The notes under the pieces were generated by a model, which had not been told where the DNA came from, made no database searches, and worked only from the letters and a program-made list of their open reading frames with translations. From assembly GCF_007858275.1 (NCBI RefSeq), contig NZ_VFEV01000049.1, forward strand, positions 1 to 39,074: DNA of 39,074 bases, given 5' to 3'. This DNA is from Pseudomonas proteolytica (GTDB lineage: Bacteria; Pseudomonadota; Gammaproteobacteria; Pseudomonadales; Pseudomonadaceae). Positions 15,316 to 23,429 of this stretch are shown here, piece after piece (position 1 is the first letter of the stretch; every line of letters begins with the position of its first letter). The position numbers and the translations under genes are program-made.

Positions 15316-17502
15316 TCAATCCTTGCCCATGATCTTGGCCAGCACCCGGGAGATCTGGTCGGCGGAGTAGGGTTTGGCCAGGAACTCAAAGCCGTCGTAG
15401 CCACAATTGGCCAGCTCCTCGCTGTAGCCAGACGTCAGGATCACCGGCAGGTCGGGCCGGCGTCGGCGCAACTCACGGGCCAGCGCTACGCCACCCATGC
15501 CTGGCATCACCACGTCGGAAAACACCCCGTCGAACGCCCGGGCATCCGGGCCGATCATCTCCAGGGCTTCTTCGGCATGGGTGGCCCAGACGGTCTGGTA
15601 ACCCAGGTCCTGCAGGATCTGGTTGGCGAAGCGGCCTACTTCCAGATTGTCTTCCACGATCAGGATGCGCCGCCGCGCGGCGTCCGGGTCCAGTTCCAGT
15701 GGTGCCTGGACCGTGTTGTCGAGGATCGACTCGGGCTCCACTTGTGGCAGGTACAACGTAAACACGGTGCCCTGGCCGAGCACACTGGCCACATCCACGT
15801 TGCCCCCCGATTGCTTGGCGAACCCGAACACCTGCGACAGCCCCAGCCCGGTGCCCTTGCCGACCTCCTTGGTGGTAAAGAACGGCTCGAAGATGCGTTC
15901 AAAGGTCGCCTGGGCAATCCCGCTGCCAGTGTCTGCCAGGGAGATTGCCACGAAGGGTTTGCCTGACCCGCCATGCCCGCGTATGCACGGCAACGGCTGG
16001 TCCCGGTCCAGGCGCAGCACCAGCGTGCCCTGGCCGTCCATCGCATCCCGGGCATTGAGGGCCATGTTGATCAAGGCCGTTTCAAATTGGCTGGAATCGG
16101 CGCAGACGTAACAGGCCAGTTCCGGCAATTGGACGCTGACATGGATTCGCGCGCCGGTGACCGTCTCCAGCATGTCGCCGATGTTCTGTACGCGCTGGCC
16201 CACATTGAACACTTGCGGGTTCAGCGGTTGGCGCCGGGCGAAGGCGAGCAACTGGCTGGTCAGCTTGCTGGCTCGCTCTACGGTATCGGTCACGGCGCTC
16301 ATATAGCGCTGGCGGCGTTCTTCGGGCAGGTTGGGCATGCGCAGGAAGTCGACTGACGAGCGGATGATCGTCAGCAGGTTGTTGAAGTCGTGGGCCACGC
16401 CACCGGTCAACTGGCCGATGGCTTCAAGCTTCTGCGACTGGCGCAACGCCGCTTCGGTCTGGTTGAGCAGGGTGGTGCGTTCCACGACCCGCTGTTCCAG
16501 GGTCGCATTCAAATCGGCCAGTGCCGACAAGCCCTCGCGGACGATGGCATCGGCGCGCACCCGTTCGATATGCGCCCAGGAGCGCTCCGTGACCTCACCC
16601 AGCAGCGCCAGGTCGTAGGAAGACCAGCGGCGCGGCACGCGGTCGTGAATGGCCATCAGCGCGGTCAAGCGTCCGGACTTGATCAGCGGCATGCAAATCG
16701 TCGCCGTCACACCCAGAGCCTGGAAGGTCGCGGCTTCCTCGGGCGTCAGTTCCGTCAGGTTGTCATTAATGATCAACGGTTCACCGGCCTGCAGGCGCTC
16801 GACTGCCAATTGGCCGAAGTCGGCCAGGCGGTAGTGCCCGACAATGCTGGGCGAACCTTCTGCAGCCCAGTTGCCGCGAATGGTAAAGCCGTCTTCATCG
16901 GCCTCCATGTCGGCATAGGCGCAGTTGGACAGGTTCAGGTGGGTCGCCAGTATCTGTGTGGTGGCCGCCATGATCGCTGCAGGATCGGTGGCATTGGCTA
17001 CACCGTTGCTAATCGCATCCAGCACGGCGAGGCGGCGGGCCATGAACACCGAGCCTGTAGTTTCGGTGACGGTATCGAGAATGCCCACGACGTTGCCGCA
17101 GGCATCGCGGATCGGGCTGTAGCAAAACGTGAAATAGGCCTGGTCCGGCGCATCACCACGCTCGACGATCAATGGGAAGTCTTCGATAAACGTTGCGTGG
17201 CCTGCAAATGCGGCATCGGCGATCGGGCTGATCTGGCTCCAGGCTTCCTGCCAGATGGTACTGAAGGGCTGGCCGAGTGCATCGGGTTTGCTACCAAGGA
17301 TCGGGACGAAGGCGTCGTTGTACAGGGTGGTCAACTCGGGGCCCCACACCACCGCCTGGGGAAAGTGGGAGGCCAGGCTCAAGGACACGGTGGTCTTGAG
17401 CACATCCGGCCATTGGTCCATCGGCCCCAGGGGCGTGTTGGTCCAGTCGTGGCGGCGAACCCGTTCGGCCATTTCACCGCAGCCTTGTAGCCAGTCTGTC
17501 AT
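15316..17502 (-). CDS. Soluble PAS-GAF hybrid histidine kinase with C-terminal receiver
   Basis: This 728-residue protein has no membrane segment. The order is PAS-like (about 25-150: FPQAVVWGPELTTLYNDAFVPILG, then FCYSPIRDACGNVVGILDTVTETT) and GAF (about 160-310: VTATICMPLIKSGRLTALMAIHD). A coiled linker (ATLEQRVVERTTLLNQTEAALRQSQKLEAIGQLTGG) leads to HisKA with His371 (VAHDFNNLLTIIRSS). HATPase_c follows (LINMALNARDAM, DTGSGI, GKGTGLGLSQVFGF) and a receiver with Asp663 (GVFSDVVMPGMGG). The HDFNNLL form of the H-box and the PAS start (WTNTPLGPMDQWP) are common in pseudomonad and rhizobial orphan hybrid kinases. No cognate regulator gene is adjacent, so the partner is unknown. Confidence 0.88.
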   Translation of the reverse strand: MTDWLQGCGEMAERVRRHDWTNTPLGPMDQWPDVLKTTVSLSLASHFPQAVVWGPELTTLYNDAFVPILGSKPDALGQPFSTIWQEAWSQISPIADAAFAGHATFIEDFPLIVERGDAPDQAYFTFCYSPIRDACGNVVGILDTVTETTGSVFMARRLAVLDAISNGVANATDPAAIMAATTQILATHLNLSNCAYADMEADEDGFTIRGNWAAEGSPSIVGHYRLADFGQLAVERLQAGEPLIINDNLTELTPEEAATFQALGVTATICMPLIKSGRLTALMAIHDRVPRRWSSYDLALLGEVTERSWAHIERVRADAIVREGLSALADLNATLEQRVVERTTLLNQTEAALRQSQKLEAIGQLTGGVAHDFNNLLTIIRSSVDFLRMPNLPEERRQRYMSAVTDTVERASKLTSQLLAFARRQPLNPQVFNVGQRVQNIGDMLETVTGARIHVSVQLPELACYVCADSSQFETALINMALNARDAMDGQGTLVLRLDRDQPLPCIRGHGGSGKPFVAISLADTGSGIAQATFERIFEPFFTTKEVGKGTGLGLSQVFGFAKQSGGNVDVASVLGQGTVFTLYLPQVEPESILDNTVQAPLELDPDAARRRILIVEDNLEVGRFANQILQDLGYQTVWATHAEEALEMIGPDARAFDGVFSDVVMPGMGGVALARELRRRRPDLPVILTSGYSEELANCGYDGFEFLAKPYSADQISRVLAKIMGKD

Positions 17503-17587
17503 CTACTCAACACCTAGTTCGTCCCACGTTGCGATATGGCACCGCAATATCAAACAACAGACCCGGGCAATGTCCGGCAGTTCAGCG

Positions 17588-18439
17588 CTACTGCACGCCC
17601 AGAAGTGCCGTCCAGTAAATCCCGGCATCGCTTTTCGGGTCCAGCCCGTAGGCGGCACCCAATTCGCGAAACTGCGGGTTCATCAAGTTGGCGCAGTGCC
17701 CGGGGCTGGCGAGCCAGCCATCGACCACTTTGCGCGGCGTATCCAGGCCCGCTGCAATATTTTCACCGACCTGCTGGGCCACGTAGCCAGCCAGCTCCGC
17801 GCGGTCGCCCGGGGTGCGGCCGTCGCGGTCCAGATGGTCGAAGAAGTTGTGGTTGGCCATGTTGCGTGCATGACTGTCGGCGGCGCTTGCCAGTTGCGCG
17901 TTCCAGGCCAGTGGCGTGGTGGCGGCGAAAGCCTGCTCGCCACATTGGCGCGGTTGCTTGCGGGCGGCGTTGACCATCTCCAGCAGTTGCGGGCCGGCCT
18001 CCTGGGAACTGGCCAGGCCGCGGCTCAGCAGCGGACGGGCGAGGACAATGCGCCAGTCCTGGCCATTGTTGCTGACGCCGATATCGACGAACTGCGGGTC
18101 CAGCACCACGCGGCAGAAACTCTCGCGCACCGCTTTCATCGCCGATTGCGCGTCGCGAGGCCCGGACAGGCTGATCGCCTGGACATTCACCATCGGGTAG
18201 GCCGCCTGGGCCAGGTCCTGCTGCAAATCGCCGGCATTATTGACCGGCAATACCAGGCGTGGGTCGACCGCCAGTGGCGGCAGCTCCTGGGAGCCCTGGT
18301 CGCCACAGCGTTGCAGTTGGCTGCGGTACTGGTTGATTGAGTCGATCAATTGACTCTCTTCGCTCGCCGACGCCGTGGCGCAAAACACCAGGCTGGCGGC
18401 CAGCGTCGTAACACCCATCATCAATGACAGAACGCGCAT
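17588..18439 (-). CDS. Periplasmic CAP-superfamily (SCP/YkwD-like) protein
   Basis: This 283-residue protein has a signal peptide (MRVLSLMMGVTTLAASLVFCATASA). A first region (about 26-150) has no clear family. A C-terminal CAP domain (about 155-283) follows, with LLEMVNAARKQPRQCGEQAF, SAADSHARNMANHNFFDHLDRDGRTPGDRAELAGY, VGENIAAG and WLASPGHCANLMNPQFRELGAAYG. The conserved His and Glu of the CAP cavity are present (SHARNMA, GENIA, PGHCAN). Bacterial CAP proteins are secreted and of mostly unknown function. The gene stands alone, 85 bp downstream of the hybrid-kinase start. Confidence 0.87.
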   Translation of the reverse strand: MRVLSLMMGVTTLAASLVFCATASASEESQLIDSINQYRSQLQRCGDQGSQELPPLAVDPRLVLPVNNAGDLQQDLAQAAYPMVNVQAISLSGPRDAQSAMKAVRESFCRVVLDPQFVDIGVSNNGQDWRIVLARPLLSRGLASSQEAGPQLLEMVNAARKQPRQCGEQAFAATTPLAWNAQLASAADSHARNMANHNFFDHLDRDGRTPGDRAELAGYVAQQVGENIAAGLDTPRKVVDGWLASPGHCANLMNPQFRELGAAYGLDPKSDAGIYWTALLGVQ

Positions 18440-18519
18440 GGACGTTTCTCTTGAGCATGAAAGTGCCCATGATGCGCGATCAAGGGGCGCAGATGCACCC
18501 CTTGGGCAACATTTTGCCC

Positions 18520-19848
18520 TCAGTTCTTGAATGCCGAGTGCTTGCGGCCCTGGTCACACAGGGCAAACACCACCACCAGCACCGAGGCGATAGCGAGGAT
18601 GATCACCACACCGTCCGTCGAGTGCGTGGTCGAAGCGGCCACCATCGACAAGGCACCCAGCGGCGCCAAGCCACCGGCGATGGCCGTACCGATTTCACGC
18701 CCGGTTCCAAAGCCCGAAGAGCGAGTCTGGGTCGGGAACTGGCGGCTGAGGAACGAACCTTGGGGGGCGAACATCATCGGCGCGAGGATCCCGGTGCCGA
18801 TGCCGATGGCCAGGTAGATCATCAGGCTTTCACCGGTGTTCAGCAGCGCCAGGAACGGGTAGGCGAACAGCAGCGACAGCACGCCGCCCAGCACCAGTAC
18901 CGATTTGCTGCTCCATTTGTCACACAGCCAGCCGAAGCACGGCACGGCGACAATGGCGACCAGGCTGGCAATGGTCACCGACAGCGACGTGACATGCACG
19001 TCGACACCCTTGAACTGGGTGAGGTAGGCCAGGGAGAAGGTCTTGAAGATATAACTCAGGGCGTTGTAGCCAATAGCCACGAAGAACACCACTGCCAGGC
19101 CCTTGAGGTCGTTCTTGAACAGCGCCTTGAGCGGCGAGACCTTGGCCTTGGCCGGCTCCTGGCTCAACTCCTTGAACTCCGGGGTTTCCGGGATGCTGTT
19201 ACGTACCCACAGGCCCACACCCACCAGGGCGATGCTGCAGATAAACGGGATACGCCAGCCGCCGGCCAGCAGGAACTCATTGCCATTGATGGTCAGCAGG
19301 TACACGGTCAGCGATGACAGCAGCAGGCCGAGGTTCAAGCCCAGCGCCGGCCAGGCACCCTGGCTGCCGCGCTTGCCTTCTGAAGCATGCTCGTAGGAAG
19401 TGACCGCCGCGCCCGACAACTCGGCGCCGGCGCCCAGGCCCTGGATGATGCGGATAAACACCAGAATGATCGGCGCCCAGATGCCAATCGAGGCGTAGCT
19501 GGGGATCAGGCCGATCAGCGTGGTGCACACGCCCATCATGCAGAAGGTCAGCACCAGCACATGTTTGCGGCCGAACTTATCGCCCAGGTAGCCGAACAGA
19601 ATGCCGCCGAAGGGGCGGGCGATAAAACCGATGGCGAAGGTGGAAAACGCCATCAGGGTCGCGGTCTTCGGGTCACTGTTATCAAAGAAGATCTTTGAAA
19701 AGACAATCGCCGCCATGGTCGCGTAGAGGTAGAAGTCATACCACTCCAGCATCGAGCCGAAGATGGTGGCGGCAGCGACCTTGCGCAGGCGTTTCTTGGT
19801 TTGTGCCGGGGTTTCCACCGTGGCGGGGTTATGGGCTTTTGCCGTCAT
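18520..19848 (-). CDS. MFS metabolite:H+ symporter (MHS family), probable 2-hydroxy/dicarboxylate uptake
   Basis: This 442-residue protein has 12 predicted membrane helices. MHS-family markers are GSMLEWYDFYLYA in helix 1 and RPFGGILFGYLGDKFGRKHVLVLTF after helix 2, followed by RIIQGLGAGAELSGAAVTSYEHA. MHS members (ShiA, KgtP, ProP) carry organic acids or zwitterions with protons. Its position behind lhgO on the same strand suggests it imports L-2-hydroxyglutarate or a related C5 dicarboxylate (inference). A REP-like inverted repeat fills the 172-bp gap between the two and may attenuate read-through. Confidence 0.85.
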   Translation of the reverse strand: MTAKAHNPATVETPAQTKKRLRKVAAATIFGSMLEWYDFYLYATMAAIVFSKIFFDNSDPKTATLMAFSTFAIGFIARPFGGILFGYLGDKFGRKHVLVLTFCMMGVCTTLIGLIPSYASIGIWAPIILVFIRIIQGLGAGAELSGAAVTSYEHASEGKRGSQGAWPALGLNLGLLLSSLTVYLLTINGNEFLLAGGWRIPFICSIALVGVGLWVRNSIPETPEFKELSQEPAKAKVSPLKALFKNDLKGLAVVFFVAIGYNALSYIFKTFSLAYLTQFKGVDVHVTSLSVTIASLVAIVAVPCFGWLCDKWSSKSVLVLGGVLSLLFAYPFLALLNTGESLMIYLAIGIGTGILAPMMFAPQGSFLSRQFPTQTRSSGFGTGREIGTAIAGGLAPLGALSMVAASTTHSTDGVVIILAIASVLVVVFALCDQGRKHSAFKN

Positions 19849-19903
19849 GCTGTACTTCCTTCTCAGTCATTATATTTATTAGGGTGTTGCGAACGCGTTC
19901 AAC

Positions 19904-20012
19904 TGTGGGAGCTGTCGAGCCTTGGCGAGGCTGCGATAGCGGTGGGTCAGGCGATATTTTTCTTGCCTGTGCCGCCGTCATCGCAGCCTCGCGGGGCGAG
20001 ACAGCTCCCACA
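19904..20012. repeat. REP-type inverted repeat between lhgO and the MHS transporter gene
   Basis: Left arm 19904-19937 begins TGTGGGAGCTGTCGAGCC. Right arm 19980-20012 ends GAGACAGCTCCCACA. The arms are imperfectly complementary (GTGGGAGCTGTC against GACAGCTCCCAC; GAGGCTGCGAT against ATCGCAGCCTC) around a loop of about 42 bp. This is the form of Pseudomonas REP pairs. It lies within the probable lhgO-transporter transcript. Confidence 0.8.
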
Positions 20013-20020
20013 GGGGGTAT

Positions 20021-21214
20021 TCAGTTGGGGGTGAACATGCGGTCGGCGATCATTTCGCCAATCGGAATGGCAGAGGTGGCCGCCGGTGACGGCGCGTTGC
20101 ACACGTGCAACATGCGCGGCGTCTGGGCGAACAGAAAGTCGTGTACCAAAGTGCCGTCACGCATCACCGCCTGGGCGCGGATCCCGGCTTCGTAGGGCAG
20201 CAGATCGTCGAGTTCCAGGGATGGGCAATACTTGCGGCACTGCTCCAGGTAGCCGGACTTGAACAACGAGTTCTTCATTTCTACGCTGCCGGAGCCGAGG
20301 TTCTGCCAGATGGTTTTCCAGAAGCCGGGGAAGCGCGCGTACTCGGCCACATCCTTCCAGTTGACGGAAAACTTCTTGTAGTTTTCCCGACCCAGGCCCA
20401 GTACGGCATTGGGGCCGACGGTGACGCTGCCATCAATCATGCGGGTCAGGTGCACCCCCAGGAACGGCAGTTCAGGGTCGGGGATCGGGTAGATCAAGTG
20501 GTTGACGATGTTGTTCTTCGACGCCGGCAAGCGGAAATACTCGCCACGGAACGGGATGATCTGGTGGTCGATATCAATCCCGGCCAGGGTCGCCAGGCGG
20601 TCCGATTGCAGGCCGGCGCACACCACCAGGTGCCGTGCCTGCCAGGCGCCATCGAGGGTGTTGACGGTGACTTTGTCGGTGTCTTCGGCAATCGCGGTGA
20701 CGGTTTTTTCCAGGCAGATCTCACCGCCATTGCGACGAATCACTTCGGCCATGGTTTCGCAGACCTGGCGGTAGTCGACGATCCCGGTGGCATCGAGGAA
20801 CAACCCGCCCAGGCCGACGATATTCGGTTCGCGAGCGCGCAGTTGCTCGGCGTCCAGGCGTTCGACTTTCATCCCGTTGAGTTGCGAGCGCGCATACAGC
20901 GCTTCCATGCGCTGCACTTCCAGGGCCGTGGAGGCCACCAGCAACTTGCCGCACACCTCGAACTTGATCCCATGTTTGCGGCAGAACTGTTTGGTGGCCT
21001 CGGCACCGCGCTTGCACAGGTCGGCCTTGAGGCTGCCGGGTGCGTAGTAGATGCCGGCATGGATCACGCCGCTGTTATGGCCGGTCTGGTGCTTGGCCAG
21101 CACCGGTTCCTTTTCCAGGATCACCAGTGATGCGTTGGGCTGGCGCTTGAGCAGCTCCATCGCGGTGGCCAGGCCGACAATGCCGCCGCCGATGATGCAA
21201 AAGTCATAAATCAT
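20021..21214 (-). CDS. lhgO: L-2-hydroxyglutarate oxidase/dehydrogenase
   Basis: This 397-residue FAD enzyme oxidises L-2-hydroxyglutarate to 2-oxoglutarate and passes electrons to the respiratory quinone pool at the inner membrane. The FAD-binding GGGIVGLATA is at residues 8-17. Family hallmarks include KHQTGHNSGVIHAGIYYAPGSLKADLC, GIVDYRQVCE, IPFRGEYFRL, PELPFLGVHLTRMIDGSVTVGPNAV and the C-terminal NAPSPAATSAIPIG. Length is normal. It lies behind a GntR/FCD gene with an intervening terminator and its own operator-like dyad, and ahead of an MHS transporter. This arrangement suits catabolism of 2-hydroxyglutarate made from lysine/glutarate or by side reactions. Confidence 0.95.
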   Translation of the reverse strand: MIYDFCIIGGGIVGLATAMELLKRQPNASLVILEKEPVLAKHQTGHNSGVIHAGIYYAPGSLKADLCKRGAEATKQFCRKHGIKFEVCGKLLVASTALEVQRMEALYARSQLNGMKVERLDAEQLRAREPNIVGLGGLFLDATGIVDYRQVCETMAEVIRRNGGEICLEKTVTAIAEDTDKVTVNTLDGAWQARHLVVCAGLQSDRLATLAGIDIDHQIIPFRGEYFRLPASKNNIVNHLIYPIPDPELPFLGVHLTRMIDGSVTVGPNAVLGLGRENYKKFSVNWKDVAEYARFPGFWKTIWQNLGSGSVEMKNSLFKSGYLEQCRKYCPSLELDDLLPYEAGIRAQAVMRDGTLVHDFLFAQTPRMLHVCNAPSPAATSAIPIGEMIADRMFTPN

Positions 21215-21257
21215 GTGGGGGCTACCTAAATCAATACATTTCAGTCTGCTTATCAGG

Positions 21258-21268
21258 TTGTCAGACTA
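21258..21268 (-). promoter_or_regulatory. Probable GntR/FCD operator upstream of lhgO
   Basis: TTGTCAGACTA fits the TNGTNNNACNA consensus of FadR-subfamily regulators. It lies 44 bp before the lhgO start and sits in the 15-bp block ATCAGGTTGTCAGAC, which recurs exactly upstream of the GntR gene. It also overlaps a wider dyad, AGTCTG (21243-21248) with CAGACT (21262-21267). Confidence 0.7.
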
Positions 21269-21278
21269 ATGTTTTTGT

Positions 21279-21306
21279 TAAAAAAACGGCGCGCCCGCAG
21301 GCACGC
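21279..21306 (-). terminator. Rho-independent terminator of the GntR gene
   Basis: On the minus strand GCGTGCC (21306-21300) pairs with GGCGCGC (21295-21289), with one G-U pair and a 4-nt loop, and is followed after CG by a run of T. It lies 19 bp after the regulator's stop and before the lhgO operator, so lhgO is likely transcribed from its own promoter. Confidence 0.75.
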
Positions 21307-21324
21307 TTTATCGGTGTGGGGCGA

Positions 21325-22035
21325 TCAGTGGGTCGCGGGCAGCTCCAGTTGCAGGCGTTTGGCGGCAGCACGCAAATGCGCTTCAGCGGCAGCGGCGGCG
21401 CCTTGTGGGTCAGCGTCGACAATGGCCTGGTACAGCGCCTGGTGTTCCTGGGTGGCATCGGCCGAGCCGCTGGCAAAGCGCGAGGCCGAGTTTTCCCAGG
21501 CGGTCTTGCGCGCGCTGGCCAACTGGCTGCGCAGAAAGTCGTGGAAGGCGACGAAGTATTCGTTTTTGCTGGCGTCGGCGATGGCCCGGTGAAACTCCAC
21601 GTCGGCTAGGGCAGCGGCTTCAAAGTCTGCGCGCTTGTCGTGCATTTCCTGCAGGGCCCGCTTCATGCGCTGCAGGTCGCCTGCGTCACGGCGTTGGGCG
21701 GCAATGGAGGCTGCCTGGGTTTCGATCCACAAGCGCACTTCGAACATTTGCGCGAGGTCAGGGCGCCGGCCGTTCTTTTCTGGAAAGCGGAATACCGTAC
21801 CGGCCGGGGTCTGCGAAATAAACGAGCCCAGGCCACGCCGGGCGGTCAGTACGCCATCGGCCTTGAGCTGGGCAATCGCCTCGCGCACCACCGAACGGCT
21901 GACATTCAACTGTTCGGCCAGTTGCTGCTCGGTCGGCAGGCGCGACTCGGGCGCCAGTTGTCCGGAGTCAATCTCGGCCCGTATGGCGCTGACTACACGC
22001 ACGACGAGGGAATCTGGACGCTGGAGCTCAAGCAT
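21325..22035 (-). CDS. GntR-family (FadR/FCD) regulator, probable repressor of lhgO
   Basis: This 236-residue protein has an N-terminal winged helix-turn-helix (LVVRVVSAIRAEIDSGQLAPESRLPTEQQLAEQLNVSRSVVREAIAQLKADGVLTARRGLGSFI). A C-terminal FCD ligand domain follows, with the metal/ligand residues D-x-x-x-H (ADVEFHRAIADAS) and later His (QEHQALYQAI, AEAHLRAA). It resembles LhgR, the repressor described next to lhgO in P. putida W619 (from memory). The shared operator-like sequence upstream of itself and of lhgO supports autoregulation plus control of lhgO, with 2-hydroxyglutarate as the likely ligand. The start is ATG 22035; GGAG-like bases upstream are weak. Confidence 0.88.
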   Translation of the reverse strand: MLELQRPDSLVVRVVSAIRAEIDSGQLAPESRLPTEQQLAEQLNVSRSVVREAIAQLKADGVLTARRGLGSFISQTPAGTVFRFPEKNGRRPDLAQMFEVRLWIETQAASIAAQRRDAGDLQRMKRALQEMHDKRADFEAAALADVEFHRAIADASKNEYFVAFHDFLRSQLASARKTAWENSASRFASGSADATQEHQALYQAIVDADPQGAAAAAEAHLRAAAKRLQLELPATH

Positions 22036-22056
22036 GGCAAAACCTAGGTGATCAGG

Positions 22057-22067
22057 TTGTCAGACAA
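22057..22067 (-). promoter_or_regulatory. Probable autoregulatory operator upstream of the GntR gene
   Basis: TTGTCAGACAA is a TTGT-N3-ACAA dyad, 22 bp before the regulator's start. Together with flanking ATCAGG it repeats the block upstream of lhgO (21252-21266). Position close to the start codon suits negative autoregulation. Confidence 0.7.
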
Positions 22068-22089
22068 TAGCCGTTACGATTTTCCCTTG

Positions 22090-23310
22090 TCAAGGCGCTG
22101 TGCTGGCCTGCAGCGTTTTCACCCGGCGCGCGCAGGCCAGCAGCAGCGCCAGTGCGACCAGCCCCGAGGCGACCCAGAACGCGAGGCGAAACCCTCGGCC
22201 AACCGCGGCGGGCAGCGCCGCATGGACATCGCCCATGCCCCAGGCAAACACCGCTCCCAGCGCCCACGCGCCGACAATCAAGCCCAGGTTGCGCGACAGG
22301 TTCAGCCAGCCGGCAATCGTCCCGCGTCGATCCGCCGGCACATTGCCCATTACCGCCGTGTTGTTGGCCGCCTGGAATTGCGCGTAGCCCAAGGTGAGGA
22401 TCCCCAGCGCGCCGATGTAACCCGTGACGCCCAGAGGCATCAACGCCAGCACCAGGCAGCCGGCCAGCATGCACAGCAGGCCGCCCAGCGTGGTGGCGTA
22501 GCTGCCGCAGCGGTCGGTCATGCGCCCGGCCGGTATGCCCGCCAGCGCCGCGATACACGGACCTACCGCCATCGCCAGGCCCATCTGCGCGGGATCGAGT
22601 CCTATGCCATGGCTCAAGTAAAACGGCCCGGCGACCAGGGTGGTCATCATCACCGCGGCCACCAGCGTACTCATGCCCAGCCCGGCGCCCAGGGCCCGGT
22701 CATGGAGTGTCGCGAAGACACTCAAGCGGCCCGCACCCGCTGGTTGCGGGTCTCTGTCGGCCTGTGTGCGTTGCACCAGCACAAAAGCGAGGGCGGCCAA
22801 CGGCAGCATCACCAGAAACAGCGCACGCCAGCCAGACGCCGCAATCAGTGCGCCGCCGATGGCCGGCCCCAGGCCAGTGCCCACCGCCGACAGCGTCCCC
22901 AGCAAACCCATGACGCGACCGGTCTGCGCTTTGGGGACGGTGGCCGCGACCAGTGCCATGGTCATTGCCAGCATGATCGCCGCGCCAAACCCTTGCAGCG
23001 CCCGCGCCGCGACCAGCACGCCAAGGGAGGGCGCGGCACTGCACAGGGCACAGGCCACCGCGAAGACCAGCACGCCGGCCAACAGCAGGCGGCGATGGCC
23101 GAAGCGATCCCCCAGGCGACCGACACTCACCAGCACAGCAGTGATTGCCAGCAAATAGCTCAGCACCACCCACTGCACCGCCGCAAAGCCTGCCGCAAAG
23201 GCCTCGGCCATTTGCGGCAGGCCGACATTGGCAATGCTGGTGCCCAGCGAAGCCAGGAGCATGCACAACGACAAACCGGCGAGCGCGCCGCGTGGGGGAG
23301 GGGATGTCAT
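22090..23310 (-). CDS. MFS drug-type efflux transporter (DHA group)
   Basis: This 406-residue protein has about 12 membrane segments. It shows helix-1 ASLGTSIANVGLPQMAEAF, motif A (GRLGDRFGHRRLLLAG) and the antiporter motif C-like GTGLGPAIGGALI in helix 5, which marks it as an exporter. RALQGFGAAIMLAMTMALVA is the usual motif B region. The substrate is unknown. It is transcribed divergently from a LysR-type gene, a common arrangement in which the regulator controls the pump. Downstream it nearly abuts the GntR promoter region. Confidence 0.86.
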   Translation of the reverse strand: MTSPPPRGALAGLSLCMLLASLGTSIANVGLPQMAEAFAAGFAAVQWVVLSYLLAITAVLVSVGRLGDRFGHRRLLLAGVLVFAVACALCSAAPSLGVLVAARALQGFGAAIMLAMTMALVAATVPKAQTGRVMGLLGTLSAVGTGLGPAIGGALIAASGWRALFLVMLPLAALAFVLVQRTQADRDPQPAGAGRLSVFATLHDRALGAGLGMSTLVAAVMMTTLVAGPFYLSHGIGLDPAQMGLAMAVGPCIAALAGIPAGRMTDRCGSYATTLGGLLCMLAGCLVLALMPLGVTGYIGALGILTLGYAQFQAANNTAVMGNVPADRRGTIAGWLNLSRNLGLIVGAWALGAVFAWGMGDVHAALPAAVGRGFRLAFWVASGLVALALLLACARRVKTLQASTAP

Positions 23311-23375
23311 GGGGTTTCCTTGTTCTGCACCGTGGTCGTTGCCCGCACTCTAGGGTGTCGCCTAACATGGCGGAA

Positions 23376-23405
23376 GACGCATCAGTTGCACTCTATGTGT
23401 GCGTC
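23376..23405. promoter_or_regulatory. Candidate LysR-type dyad between divergent MFS and LysR genes
   Basis: GACGCA (23376-23381) and TGCGTC (23400-23405) are perfect inverted arms with an 18-bp spacer, 24 bp upstream of the LysR start at 23430. The position fits an autoregulatory LysR site. The evidence is visual only. Confidence 0.3.
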
Positions 23406-23429
23406 AAACGCTTGATAAGGATTGCCGCC

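Noticed and set aside
16390..17490. 366-codon plus-strand frame opposite the hybrid kinase
   Set aside because: Antisense by-product; the kinase frame has all catalytic motifs.
18481..18504. CAAGGGG...CCCCTTG hairpin as a terminator of the MHS symporter gene
   Set aside because: The stem is real but no T run follows on the minus strand, so it was not listed as a terminator.
20105..21130. 341-codon plus-strand frame opposite lhgO
   Set aside because: Shadow of lhgO codon structure; no ribosome site or recognisable domain.
22048..23415. 455-codon plus-strand frame opposite the MFS transporter
   Set aside because: It has low-complexity Arg/Gln/His composition and the minus strand encodes a clear 12-helix transporter.
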